A DNA stretch of 6,499 nt. Origin: JAZGDL01 sp036477795. GTDB taxonomy: Bacteria; Planctomycetota; Phycisphaerae; UBA1845. The DNA is taken from positions 1 through 6,499 of the forward strand of contig JAZGDL010000354.1 in the NCBI GenBank assembly GCA_036477795.1, in the 5' to 3' direction. The position numbers and the translations under genes were made by a program. This document shows, piece after piece, positions 1 through 6,357 of this stretch. Positions within the stretch are counted from its first letter, which is position 1, and each line of letters opens with the position of its first letter. Under the pieces are notes generated by a model. That model did no database searches. It worked only from the letters and a program-made list of their open reading frames with translations, and was not told the DNA's origin.

Positions 1-71
1 GCGTGGGTGCTCAACCGTCCGACACGGTCCGCAGCTTGATCAAGCGGAGCGGTGCGGCGGCGAACCCCTAA
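1..71 (+). CDS. rpsP: 30S ribosomal protein bS16, C-terminal end (partial)
   Basis: The window opens inside a gene read in the frame starting at base 3 and stopping with TAA at 69-71. The visible tail, VGAQPSDTVRSLIKRSG followed by AAANP, matches the well-known C-terminal signature of bS16 (GA-P-S/T-D-TVR-L). bS16 is a small 30S subunit protein that binds 16S rRNA and helps assemble the 5' domain. The protein ends soon after this signature, so the long lysine-rich tail of some bS16 proteins is absent. It lies 23 nt upstream of trmD, which fits the classical rpsP-trmD-rplS operon, although no rimM gene lies between rpsP and trmD. Only the last 22 codons are visible; identity rests on the motif plus the context. 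Confidence 0.85.
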   Translation, partial: VGAQPSDTVRSLIKRSGAAANP

Positions 72-94
72 CAGGCCGGTCCGGGTGCAACCCG

Positions 95-799
95 ATGCGC
101 ATCGATGTCTTGACGCTGTTTCCGGAATTGTTCGATGCTTTTCTGGAAACCAGCATTATCGGTCGGGCGATTGCGTCGGGTGCGGTGGAATTCGGCTTCA
201 CCAATTACCGCGATTTCGCACGGGATAACCATCGTTCGGTCGACGATAGGCCGTTCAGCGGCGGTCCGGGCATGATCATGATGTGCGGGCCGGTGTTCGA
301 CGCGGTTGAGGCCGTCACCCGAAATTGCGAACATGCCCCGCTCAAGGTGTTGCTGACGCCGCAGGGTGAACGGCTGAATCAAGGCCTGGTGTCGGAGCTG
401 GCCGGCGAACCGCGCCTGGTATTGCTGTGCGGCCATTATGAAGGATTCGACGAGCGCATTAGCATCGGACTGCAGCCGCGCGAGATTTCGATCGGTGATT
501 ATGTATTATCTGGAGGTGAAACGGCGGCCTTTGTAGTGATTGACGCCATTGTTCGGCTGCTTCCGGGCGTGTTGGGCCATGAGGCTGCGGCTGCCAACGA
601 TTCGTTTTCTGAAGGATTGCTGGAGCATCCTCAGTATACACGACCGCGGTCCTTTCGCGGGATGGAGGTGCCGGAAGTGTTGCTCTTGGGCAATCACGCG
701 GAGATCGAAGCGTGGCGCCGCCGTGAGGCACTTGAGCGGACGCGCCGGCGGCGCCCCGACCTGTTGGATGATAGTGATCGAGAGGATGCTTGCTGTTAG
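95..799 (+). CDS. trmD: tRNA (guanine-N1-)-methyltransferase TrmD
   Basis: The 234-residue product is TrmD, the SAM-dependent SPOUT enzyme that methylates N1 of G37 next to the anticodon of tRNAs reading codons such as CCN and CGG, preventing +1 frameshifts. The start MRIDVLTLFPE is the family N-terminus. GGPGM is at residues 56-60. The knotted SAM-binding region is shown by LCGHYEGFDER (111-121) and IGDYVLSGGE (133-142). Then follow RLLPGVLG (154-161) and DSFSEGLLEHPQYTRP (169-184). Arg154 and Asp169 fall at the positions of the residues assigned to catalysis and G37 recognition in the E. coli enzyme. The C-terminal helical part (about 190-225) includes the basic run RTRRRRPDLL. No clear Shine-Dalgarno precedes the ATG, so coupling to rpsP translation is plausible. 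The length is normal and no key motif is missing. Confidence 0.97.
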   Translation: MRIDVLTLFPELFDAFLETSIIGRAIASGAVEFGFTNYRDFARDNHRSVDDRPFSGGPGMIMMCGPVFDAVEAVTRNCEHAPLKVLLTPQGERLNQGLVSELAGEPRLVLLCGHYEGFDERISIGLQPREISIGDYVLSGGETAAFVVIDAIVRLLPGVLGHEAAAANDSFSEGLLEHPQYTRPRSFRGMEVPEVLLLGNHAEIEAWRRREALERTRRRRPDLLDDSDREDACC

Positions 800-810
800 A
801 ATAACTGGAA

Positions 811-886
811 GGTCCAAGGTCAAAGGTCAAAGGTCCAAGGGGCCAGGCGCGGGGGACCTTCGACCTTGGACCTTGGACCTTTGACC
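811..886. repeat. Heptamer-built inverted repeat in the trmD-rplS spacer
   Basis: The left arm (811-840) consists of head-to-tail copies of a 7-bp unit, AAGGTCN with N = C or A. The right arm (857-886) carries the same unit inverted. Compared base by base, the arms agree at 26 of 30 positions, and all four differences fall on the variable seventh base. Shifting the register gives a perfect 16-bp pairing, GGTCAAAGGTCCAAGG (825-840) against its complement at 871-886. The 16-nt centre (841-856) is G/C-rich. The RNA could form a long hairpin in several registers. Because 7 is not a multiple of 3 the unit has no fixed reading frame, and no gene is supported here. It is not a good intrinsic terminator, since only TTTT occurs, 4 nt after the stem and inside the rplS leader. 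Its function is unknown. Confidence 0.85.
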
Positions 887-890
887 GGAG
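887..890 (+). promoter_or_regulatory. Ribosome-binding site of rplS, abutting the hairpin
   Basis: GGAG ends 7 nt before the rplS ATG at 898, ideal Shine-Dalgarno spacing. The base before it (886) is the last base of the inverted repeat's right arm, so folding of that hairpin could affect ribosome access. The RBS is clear; the regulatory effect is inference. Confidence 0.7.
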
Positions 891-897
891 TTTTGGG

Positions 898-1353
898 ATG
901 ATCCATGAATTGATCGACATCGTAGAGAAGAAGTACTTGAAGTCCCAGGCGCCCGAATTCCAGATCGGCGATACCGTTGATGTCTACACCCGGATCATTG
1001 AAGGCGAAAAGGAACGGACACAGGTGTTCAACGGTGTTGTGATCGCGCGGCGCGGGCGCGGGGTCAACGAGTCGTTCATCGTTCGGCGGATTGTCGCTAA
1101 CGAAGGTGTCGAGCGCATATTTCCGTTGCACTCACCGCGTGTCCTGAAGGTCGAGGTTAAGCGTCACGGCAAGGTTCGGCGAGCAAAGCTGTACTACCTG
1201 CGTGACCGCGTCGGCAAGGCCAGGCGCTTGCGCGAACGTCGCCGAGGCGGGGCTCGAACTTCTTCCGCCACAAAGCAGGCCCTCGAGCAGCCGGTTTCCG
1301 TTGAGGACGATCAACGCGTCGAGGCGGTCGAGGTGGCCGGTGAGCCGGCGTGA
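898..1353 (+). CDS. rplS: 50S ribosomal protein bL19 with acidic C-terminal extension
   Basis: The 151-residue product is bL19, a large-subunit protein at the 30S-50S interface. The family core is complete: an N-terminal helix (1-18), FQIGDTVDVYTRIIEGEKER (21-40), QVFNGVVIARRGRG (42-55), NEGVERIFPLHSPRV (68-82) and the end signature KLYYLRDRVGKARRLRERR (97-115). Most bL19 proteins stop about here (E. coli has 115 residues); this one continues for roughly 35 residues (117-151), a low-complexity stretch that turns acidic (SVEDDQRVEAVEVAGEP). A GGAG ribosome-binding site lies 7 nt before the ATG. The gene follows trmD after a 98-nt spacer holding the inverted repeat, and its TGA overlaps the GTG start of yraN by 4 nt (GTGA), implying translational coupling. 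Identity is certain; the role of the tail is unknown. Confidence 0.97.
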   Translation: MIHELIDIVEKKYLKSQAPEFQIGDTVDVYTRIIEGEKERTQVFNGVVIARRGRGVNESFIVRRIVANEGVERIFPLHSPRVLKVEVKRHGKVRRAKLYYLRDRVGKARRLRERRRGGARTSSATKQALEQPVSVEDDQRVEAVEVAGEPA

Positions 1354-1709
1354 CGCTGGGGAGGCGCGGTGAACGTATTGCCGCGCGAATGCTCAAGCGT
1401 CTGGGCTACCGGATTGTTGCGCGTAACTACCAATGCCCCGCGGGCGAAATCGATATAATCACTCTCGACCGGGAGACCGTCGTATTCGTCGAGGTCAAAA
1501 CCCGGTCTTCCTCCGAGGCCGCCTACCCGGAGGCCCATGTCAACCAACCCAAACGGCGGCAGTTGACGCGCGTAGCCAGGATGTTTCTTGCGGCAAATTC
1601 CTCTGAGGATCCCCCCTGCCGATTTGACGTCGTTGCGGTGGTGGTGAACGAGCACGGCAAGCCGTCGGTCGAACATTTCATCAACGCCTTTGAACCGGTG
1701 TACCGTTAG
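1350..1709 (+). CDS. yraN: UPF0102 family protein YraN (nuclease-fold)
   Basis: The 119-residue protein belongs to the UPF0102/YraN family, predicted to adopt a PD-(D/E)XK nuclease-like fold; its cellular function is not firmly established. Family landmarks are the N-terminal helix GRRGERIAARMLKRLGYRIVARN (about 4-26), then GEIDII (32-37), VVFVEVKTR (44-52), a lysine/arginine-rich segment QPKRRQLTRVA (66-76) and CRFDVVAV (90-97). Asp35, Glu48 and Lys50 have the spacing of a PD-(D/E)XK active site, and Glu8 may also contribute. The GTG start overlaps the rplS stop by 4 nt, and GGTGAG at 1339-1344 is a possible Shine-Dalgarno 5 nt upstream. This family often lies near rplS and rnhB; here it follows rplS directly and no rnhB is present. 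The length is normal for the family. Confidence 0.92.
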   Translation: MTLGRRGERIAARMLKRLGYRIVARNYQCPAGEIDIITLDRETVVFVEVKTRSSSEAAYPEAHVNQPKRRQLTRVARMFLAANSSEDPPCRFDVVAVVVNEHGKPSVEHFINAFEPVYR

Positions 1710-1715
1710 GCTGCC

Positions 1716-2513
1716 ATGGGTCTGATCGACTCACATGCACATCTGACAGCCGAGGCTTTGGCGCCGCAGATTGGAGCGGTTCTGGATCGTGCCTGGGCTG
1801 CGGGTGTCGAGGCGGTCATTGCCATCGCGACGGACATGAAGGAAGCCGGACGGGTGATCGAGCTGGCCCGTTCGGACCGGCGGGTGTTTGCGGCTGTGGG
1901 GATTCATCCGCATGAGGCCGGCCGCGTGGCGGAAGCGGACTGGACGCGCTTCGAAGGCGTCATGACCCAGCAGCGTGTTGTGGCGCTGGGCGAGATGGGG
2001 CTGGACTATCATTACGACTTTGCCGATCGTGCCACGCAGCACACGGTGTTCCAAAGGCAGCTTGAGCTGGCCTCGTCGACGGATCTGCCGATCGTGATAC
2101 ACAGTCGTGAAGCTCACGGCGACACCATCGCCATTCTCGCTGAAGGTGGCTACCGCGGACGCCGGGTGGTGTTTCATTGTTTCACCGGCTCCGAAACTGA
2201 GGCGGAGGAAATTGCAGCGAACGGCTGGCGGATATCGTTCACCGGCGTTGTCACCTTCAAGAATGCCGGCGATCTTCGCAGGATAGCGACGCAATGCCCC
2301 ATCGATCAGTTGATGATCGAGACGGACTCGCCGTTTCTGTCGCCGGTTCCGGTGCGTCATGTGCAGCCGAACGAGCCGGCCCACGTCGCTCACATAGCCC
2401 GGTTTCTTGCACAGCAGAGAGGCATGAGGTTTGAAGAGTTGGCCGCCCACACTTCGGCGAACACGCGGGCGTTCTTCCGGCTGGATCGAACCGGCCAAAC
2501 GGCGGCGACGTGA
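1716..2513 (+). CDS. tatD: TatD family metal-dependent DNase
   Basis: The 265-residue product is a TatD-family hydrolase with a TIM-barrel amidohydrolase fold, a cytosolic metal-dependent deoxyribonuclease implicated in DNA repair and degradation. All expected metal ligands are visible: DSHAHL (His7, His9), LGEMGLDYHYD (Glu93), IVIHSRE (His129), VVFHCFTG (His154) and IETDSPFLSPVP (Asp204). NEPAHV (219-224) is the usual motif after the last catalytic strand. The length matches the family (about 260), so the gene is intact. The ATG comes 6 nt after the yraN stop; AGG at 1708-1710 overlaps that stop and is the only Shine-Dalgarno-like signal, suggesting coupled translation as the last gene of the operon. 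Its TGA lies one base from the stop of the converging membrane-protein gene. YcfH/YjjV-type paralogues share these motifs, so the symbol denotes the family rather than proven orthology to E. coli TatD. Confidence 0.93.
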   Translation: MGLIDSHAHLTAEALAPQIGAVLDRAWAAGVEAVIAIATDMKEAGRVIELARSDRRVFAAVGIHPHEAGRVAEADWTRFEGVMTQQRVVALGEMGLDYHYDFADRATQHTVFQRQLELASSTDLPIVIHSREAHGDTIAILAEGGYRGRRVVFHCFTGSETEAEEIAANGWRISFTGVVTFKNAGDLRRIATQCPIDQLMIETDSPFLSPVPVRHVQPNEPAHVAHIARFLAQQRGMRFEELAAHTSANTRAFFRLDRTGQTAAT

Positions 2514-2514
2514 G

Positions 2515-4548
2515 TCACTGCGAAACGCGGTACAGTTCGGCGTACCGCTGGGGCGGATCACCGGTCGAGAAGGTCTCCATCCATTCGAGACCTTTGCCGG
2601 CGAGCCGCTGGAAGAGGTCCAGTTGAATCTCCTTCGGAAACCCGTAACGTGATCCGGCGAGGCGGGCCACTTCCGCCCAGTTGACGAACACGTGGGTATA
2701 CCCGTTCTTCCTGAGCCAGTTCAGAATGTCCCGGTCGGTGCCGGCGCCGGCAACCACTTCGACGAAGGGATTGCGGTTGAAGACAACACAGTAGTCGACC
2801 GGTGGTTTGAAGTAGAATGCCCGGGCGTCGCCGACCATGAGAATCTTGGCGTCGTCCGCCAGTTTATGATTGATGACGCTCAGATGTTCGTGTCCACCGC
2901 CCAGGCCGTCGAGGAAGAACAGGTCGGCGCCTTCCATTGGGAGTTTCCGGCCGTCTTGATAGAGGTGTTGTGCGTAGTGTCTCACGGTCATGAAGGCGCT
3001 GAACGCAACTCCAGCCACTAAGGTCGCGGTCAATATGCGTCGCCCCGGCGACGGCGAGCAGGTGCCGAACGCGCGACCGGCCAGGATAATCAACGGTATG
3101 ATCATGGGTACGGCAAAGCGGGCGTAGAGATGGGTGGCCAACGTCCAGCCCAGCAATTGCAAGAGGAACATCACCAGCAGCAGGAGATCAACGTGATTGC
3201 GTCTTCTGGAAAAGAGTCGCACGGCGGGTAGCAGGAACAGCAGCGGACCGAATCTTTGCTTCGGATCAGCGATTATCTTTCGCCATACCTGCTCGACACG
3301 AGCGGCTACGGACGACTCGGCTGGATCGGGTTCATGCGAGGCTTTGAAGTGGCGGGCTTCCTCCTCCCGCCAGCCTTCGGGGTAGGATTTGAAAACGGAG
3401 TTGGCGAAGGGAAAGACAGGATTTGCCGTCATTAGGGTGTTCTTTACCATCCAGGGGGCGAATCCAACAATCGCGGCCAGCGCGAAGGCGGCCGTTGCCC
3501 GGATACGCAACGGCCACGTCGCTTGAGCGATGAGCAGCGCAAAGACGGTGAGCGGGGCGGCGACCAGGAGCAACGCGGTGTACTTGCAGCCGCAGGCAAA
3601 CCCCGCCATCAAACCGGCCAGTACATACCAGCGGTTGCTGGCCTTGTCGTGTTCGGCCGGCCTCGCTGCGCGGATCAGGCCCGCCGCCGCGATCATCGAG
3701 AACAGCAGCATGCCGTTTTCCACGTACGCGACGCCCGAGAGGTAGGTGAGCCAACCTACGCCGGCTGCGACCACGGCGGTCACAACGCCTACCAGTTGCG
3801 ACGTCTCCCGGCCGGCTACATAGGCGGCCAAAACAAACAGGATCGCAAACAGGGCGTTCAGGATTTTCGCCGTTGCGGCTCCGTTGTAGGGGTCGCCTCG
3901 AAGGGACATGCTCAGCAGGTAGAGCATTTCGACGTTGGCGGGGAAATTGCCGTAGACATTGTGTGGTGTGTAATCGATACAGCCGCGCTCCAGGTACTCC
4001 TTGGGCAACTGCAGATGGTACTCAAGGACGTCGTACCCGGCGCCTTCTTCAATCCACAAGAAGCCCGGCGGGACCACCGAAACCAGGAGGGTAACAACCA
4101 AAAACGGCGTGATCAGCAACCACAGCCAGGGGTGCTGACGTTCGGAAGTCGCTGGTTGCTCAGCATATGCCAGCCTGCTGAGTCGAACGATTGCGGCAAA
4201 CGCTGCAATCACGGAAGCGGTTGCGAGGATCATTATGGAAGTGGGGCCAAGCTCGCCCACCAGGCCGATGGTAAGCAGCAAAGCCGGCATCACGCCGAGA
4301 CCGGTTCCGGCGCCAATGAGAAGATGCCAGCGCAGAGGTAGTGGCCCTGCGCGCAGCACTGGAACGATCCACGTGCCGGCCAGCGTCAAAGTCGCAACCA
4401 CCAGAACCGCAAGGGCCCCGTCCACTAACAGGATGGCCACTGCGCCAATCGACTGCGAAGCGACGCCCAGGAGCGTGAGCGCCGTGACCATGAGGCACAC
4501 CGCCACCGAACGCTTCCCGGATTCAGATTCGTGGCTGGATTCGCGCAT
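2515..4548 (-). CDS. Polytopic membrane protein, GT-C (GT39-like) glycosyltransferase candidate
   Basis: This 677-residue protein has a short polar N-terminus (1-12) and then about a dozen or more hydrophobic segments, roughly 14-60 (two), 75-98, 103-122, 141-162, 228-247, 252-293 (two), 306-343 (two), 349-366, 434-446, 453-470, 476-495 and 505-521. The long loop after the early helices (163-225) carries WIEEGAGYDVLEYHLQLPKE (165-184) and NVYGNFPANVEM (197-208). In GT-C enzymes, which use lipid-linked sugars, catalytic acidic residues lie in such a loop; Glu167, Glu168, Asp173 and Glu176 are candidates. ACGCKYTALLLV (318-329) also resembles GT39-like proteins. Residues about 530-677 form a soluble domain with KILMVGDARAFYF (568-580) and LRKNGYTHVFVNWAEVARL (612-630). 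The ATG lies 15 nt after the upstream stop, without a clear Shine-Dalgarno, so coupled translation is likely. Membrane topology is well supported; transferase activity and substrate are inferred. Confidence 0.7.
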   Translation of the reverse strand: MRESSHESESGKRSVAVCLMVTALTLLGVASQSIGAVAILLVDGALAVLVVATLTLAGTWIVPVLRAGPLPLRWHLLIGAGTGLGVMPALLLTIGLVGELGPTSIMILATASVIAAFAAIVRLSRLAYAEQPATSERQHPWLWLLITPFLVVTLLVSVVPPGFLWIEEGAGYDVLEYHLQLPKEYLERGCIDYTPHNVYGNFPANVEMLYLLSMSLRGDPYNGAATAKILNALFAILFVLAAYVAGRETSQLVGVVTAVVAAGVGWLTYLSGVAYVENGMLLFSMIAAAGLIRAARPAEHDKASNRWYVLAGLMAGFACGCKYTALLLVAAPLTVFALLIAQATWPLRIRATAAFALAAIVGFAPWMVKNTLMTANPVFPFANSVFKSYPEGWREEEARHFKASHEPDPAESSVAARVEQVWRKIIADPKQRFGPLLFLLPAVRLFSRRRNHVDLLLLVMFLLQLLGWTLATHLYARFAVPMIIPLIILAGRAFGTCSPSPGRRILTATLVAGVAFSAFMTVRHYAQHLYQDGRKLPMEGADLFFLDGLGGGHEHLSVINHKLADDAKILMVGDARAFYFKPPVDYCVVFNRNPFVEVVAGAGTDRDILNWLRKNGYTHVFVNWAEVARLAGSRYGFPKEIQLDLFQRLAGKGLEWMETFSTGDPPQRYAELYRVSQ
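2570..2594. terminator. Candidate hairpin in the convergent 3' region
   Basis: AAGGTCTC (2570-2577) pairs perfectly with GAGACCTT (2587-2594) around a 9-nt loop. CCGG at 2561-2564 and 2597-2600 could pair further out. On the plus strand one extra T follows before GCCGG, so there is no proper U-tract. It lies about 60 nt beyond the tatD stop, inside the 3' end of the opposing gene, and is the best structure seen near the point where the two units meet. A terminator role is weakly supported. Confidence 0.25.
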
Positions 4549-4563
4549 CTTTCGGGTAACGGA

Positions 4564-6342
4564 TCATCCATTCGGCCGGAGCACCATGTCGCGATACTTG
4601 ATCAGGGCGAGAAGCGCGTACTGTAGGTTTTCGAGGCGAATTCGATTGTCAGCGACCGAGGTGCGGACGCCGCCCACCGTGTCGCGGTCCAGCCGCATGT
4701 AGTAGACCTCCGCCTTTCGAATCTGAAGCTGAAGGGTGAATCGAGCGGCACCTTCGGCTGCGCCCAGGTACTTCGCCGCCCGGTCGGTATGCCCGAAGCG
4801 GCGGGCAGCTTGGAGGGCGTCCAGCCAGGCACTAAGACAAACGGCTGTGTTGATGTCCGGTACCGACGCCGGGAGGAGCCTGACACTTCCGTATAGTTCC
4901 GGGTACTGGCAGTTCCGAGGATCAAGCTGGTGCTCAATCAAGCGGTCTGCTAGTCGATAGGCGAAGCGGGCGAATTCCTTTCGATTGGAGACGACTGCCA
5001 TCCGGGCGAATGGCTGAATGAGCCATGCCGCGGCGGCGGTCGAAGGCTGGTCATCGGCGGAGGTGTAGAAGGCATGCGCCTTGTTGAATGCTTGGAGGAT
5101 CCGTTGGTCGGGTTGCGAGCGGTATTGTTCGAGAAGAGCCAGAAGGGCAAGGCTGGGATATACGCCGAAGCCGCTCAGCCGGCGAGCGGGAGGAAAGGCG
5201 GTGACGAATTGGCCGGTCGGCTTCTGGAGCCAGAGGATGGCACTCGCCAACCGGGCGCGATCTTCTTGGAATCGCTCGTGCCGGGGGTGGGCGGCCATGG
5301 CGAGTAAGACCTGGGCGGTCAGCCCGAGCTTGTTGCGTTGATCCTGGGAGGTTACGCAGGCGGCGGACTCGACACCCGGCAGAGGGCGCATTGCGGCCTG
5401 CTGGGTTTCGATGGCACGGGCGGCTGCGTCGTGCACCGTTTGACGTTGCGAAGTTGCGGCGGTGGCGGCCAGGGCCCACGCTGCACCGGCCTGATGGACG
5501 GGATTGTCTCTCGAACTGTAGGCGCCTGCGGCCGGTTCGTATTCATAGGCGAAAAGACCGGACGCACGTTGGCGATGCAGGAGTTGCTCGGTGATAGTGT
5601 CGATTGCACGATTGACAGCGGCCAGGGTCACCTGGTCCGGCGTGACGATGGTCAGGCCACGATGCAGCGGGACGATGTGCCGACCGGGACCGGACTGATA
5701 CCAATGTTTTGTGCGGAAACGCCACAGCGTCAGCGATTGGGGTGATCCGCCAACGGCCTGGGCCATGGTCTTCAGCGTGTCGCTCATGGTCAGGTTCTTG
5801 TTTATCAGCTCGGAAGGGCACACCCGCCGGGCTCTGTCGCCGCACCTGAGCGTAAAACCATCTACGCCGAGCTCAAGGAAACGCTCAATCACGCCGGGTT
5901 GCATCCACTGGTCTTTGACTTCGACGCGTATCTCGGGGCCTATCGCTTCGATTTCGATAAGGACGTTGGATGATTCCTTTGGACGCTCAACGACATCATG
6001 CCCATCTAACTGAAAAGCAGCCAAGGTGGCTTCGATCGTGGTACGAACGATTCCTCCGGGTCCGGAAGTGCCCTTGCCGAGTCGATGATTGTCCGTGTAC
6101 AGGGTGACAAGGACGTAGCCTTTCACGTCCTGGAGTGCTGTCGGAATGTAGTCTGTTGCGTAGACGGCGCCCTGGTTGACGAATTGGTCGTAGGTCCTGC
6201 GTGCTACTCTTGATAGGAACCGTTGGTCCTGCGGTGTGAGCGGCGGGGCCTGCGGATCCTGCGCCAGCGATTGCGACGACATGGCGATGTGGCCGGCCAA
6301 ACCCCAGACCGTAGCCAACAGCCACAAGTTGTATAGCGACAT
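4564..6342 (-). CDS. Predicted secreted protein: AMMECR1-like domain plus helical toroid-like domain
   Basis: I do not recognise a named family for this 592-residue protein. Residues 1-27 look like a signal peptide (hydrophobic core LWLLATVWGLAGHIA, likely cleavage after SLA), pointing to export. Residues about 35-215 resemble AMMECR1 domains: LTPQDQRFLSRVARRTY (35-51), GYVLVTLYTDNHRLGKG (75-91), LIEIEAIGP (128-136), LGVDGFTLRCGDRARRVCPS (158-177) and a helix ending in LWRFRTKHW (206-214). The usual AMMECR1 RGCIG-type motif is replaced by GKGTSGPGG (89-97). Residues about 236-590 form successive amphipathic helix pairs (for example 283-297, 338-351, 396-409, 434-450, 497-516, 568-585), as in alpha/alpha toroids of glycosidase, epimerase or terpenoid-cyclase type; GGVRTSVADNRIRLENLQ (557-574) is a likely conserved end motif. 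No catalytic set can be assigned. The ATG is fixed by an in-frame TGA 18 nt upstream. It heads a two-gene unit with the membrane protein. Confidence 0.75.
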   Translation of the reverse strand: MSLYNLWLLATVWGLAGHIAMSSQSLAQDPQAPPLTPQDQRFLSRVARRTYDQFVNQGAVYATDYIPTALQDVKGYVLVTLYTDNHRLGKGTSGPGGIVRTTIEATLAAFQLDGHDVVERPKESSNVLIEIEAIGPEIRVEVKDQWMQPGVIERFLELGVDGFTLRCGDRARRVCPSELINKNLTMSDTLKTMAQAVGGSPQSLTLWRFRTKHWYQSGPGRHIVPLHRGLTIVTPDQVTLAAVNRAIDTITEQLLHRQRASGLFAYEYEPAAGAYSSRDNPVHQAGAAWALAATAATSQRQTVHDAAARAIETQQAAMRPLPGVESAACVTSQDQRNKLGLTAQVLLAMAAHPRHERFQEDRARLASAILWLQKPTGQFVTAFPPARRLSGFGVYPSLALLALLEQYRSQPDQRILQAFNKAHAFYTSADDQPSTAAAAWLIQPFARMAVVSNRKEFARFAYRLADRLIEHQLDPRNCQYPELYGSVRLLPASVPDINTAVCLSAWLDALQAARRFGHTDRAAKYLGAAEGAARFTLQLQIRKAEVYYMRLDRDTVGGVRTSVADNRIRLENLQYALLALIKYRDMVLRPNG

Positions 6343-6357
6343 CGGTCGAAGTATAGT
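6329..6357 (+). promoter_or_regulatory. Possible divergent promoter for the right-edge gene
   Basis: TATAGT (6352-6357, 5/6 to the -10 consensus) is preceded by TTGTAT (6329-6334, 3/6) at 17 bp. It would transcribe rightwards toward the partial gene at about 6406. Its -10 shares bases 6352-6355 with the minus-strand -10, so the two promoters would compete for the same DNA. The -35 is weak and lies inside the opposing coding sequence. Confidence 0.3.

Noticed and set aside
811..900. CRISPR array or intrinsic terminator in the trmD-rplS spacer
   Set aside because: The 7-bp units are contiguous without spacers, so it is not CRISPR. The hairpin is not followed by a U-tract; only TTTT occurs, 4 nt on and within the rplS leader.
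459..920. Frames crossing the trmD-rplS spacer that translate to SKV-QGP-RSKV-like repeats
   Set aside because: These arise from the 7-bp repeat read in three frames, and they overlap trmD and rplS. There is no start signal or protein motif.
1731..2561. 276-residue open frame on the minus strand
   Set aside because: It lies wholly opposite tatD, whose motifs are complete. Its translation is rich in Arg, His and Pro with no recognisable motif, typical of an antisense shadow in GC-rich DNA.
3523..4341. 272-residue open frame on the plus strand
   Set aside because: It is antisense to the membrane protein; its polar Gln/Arg/Gly-rich composition is what the complement of hydrophobic codons produces. 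It has no motif, and the opposing gene explains the region.
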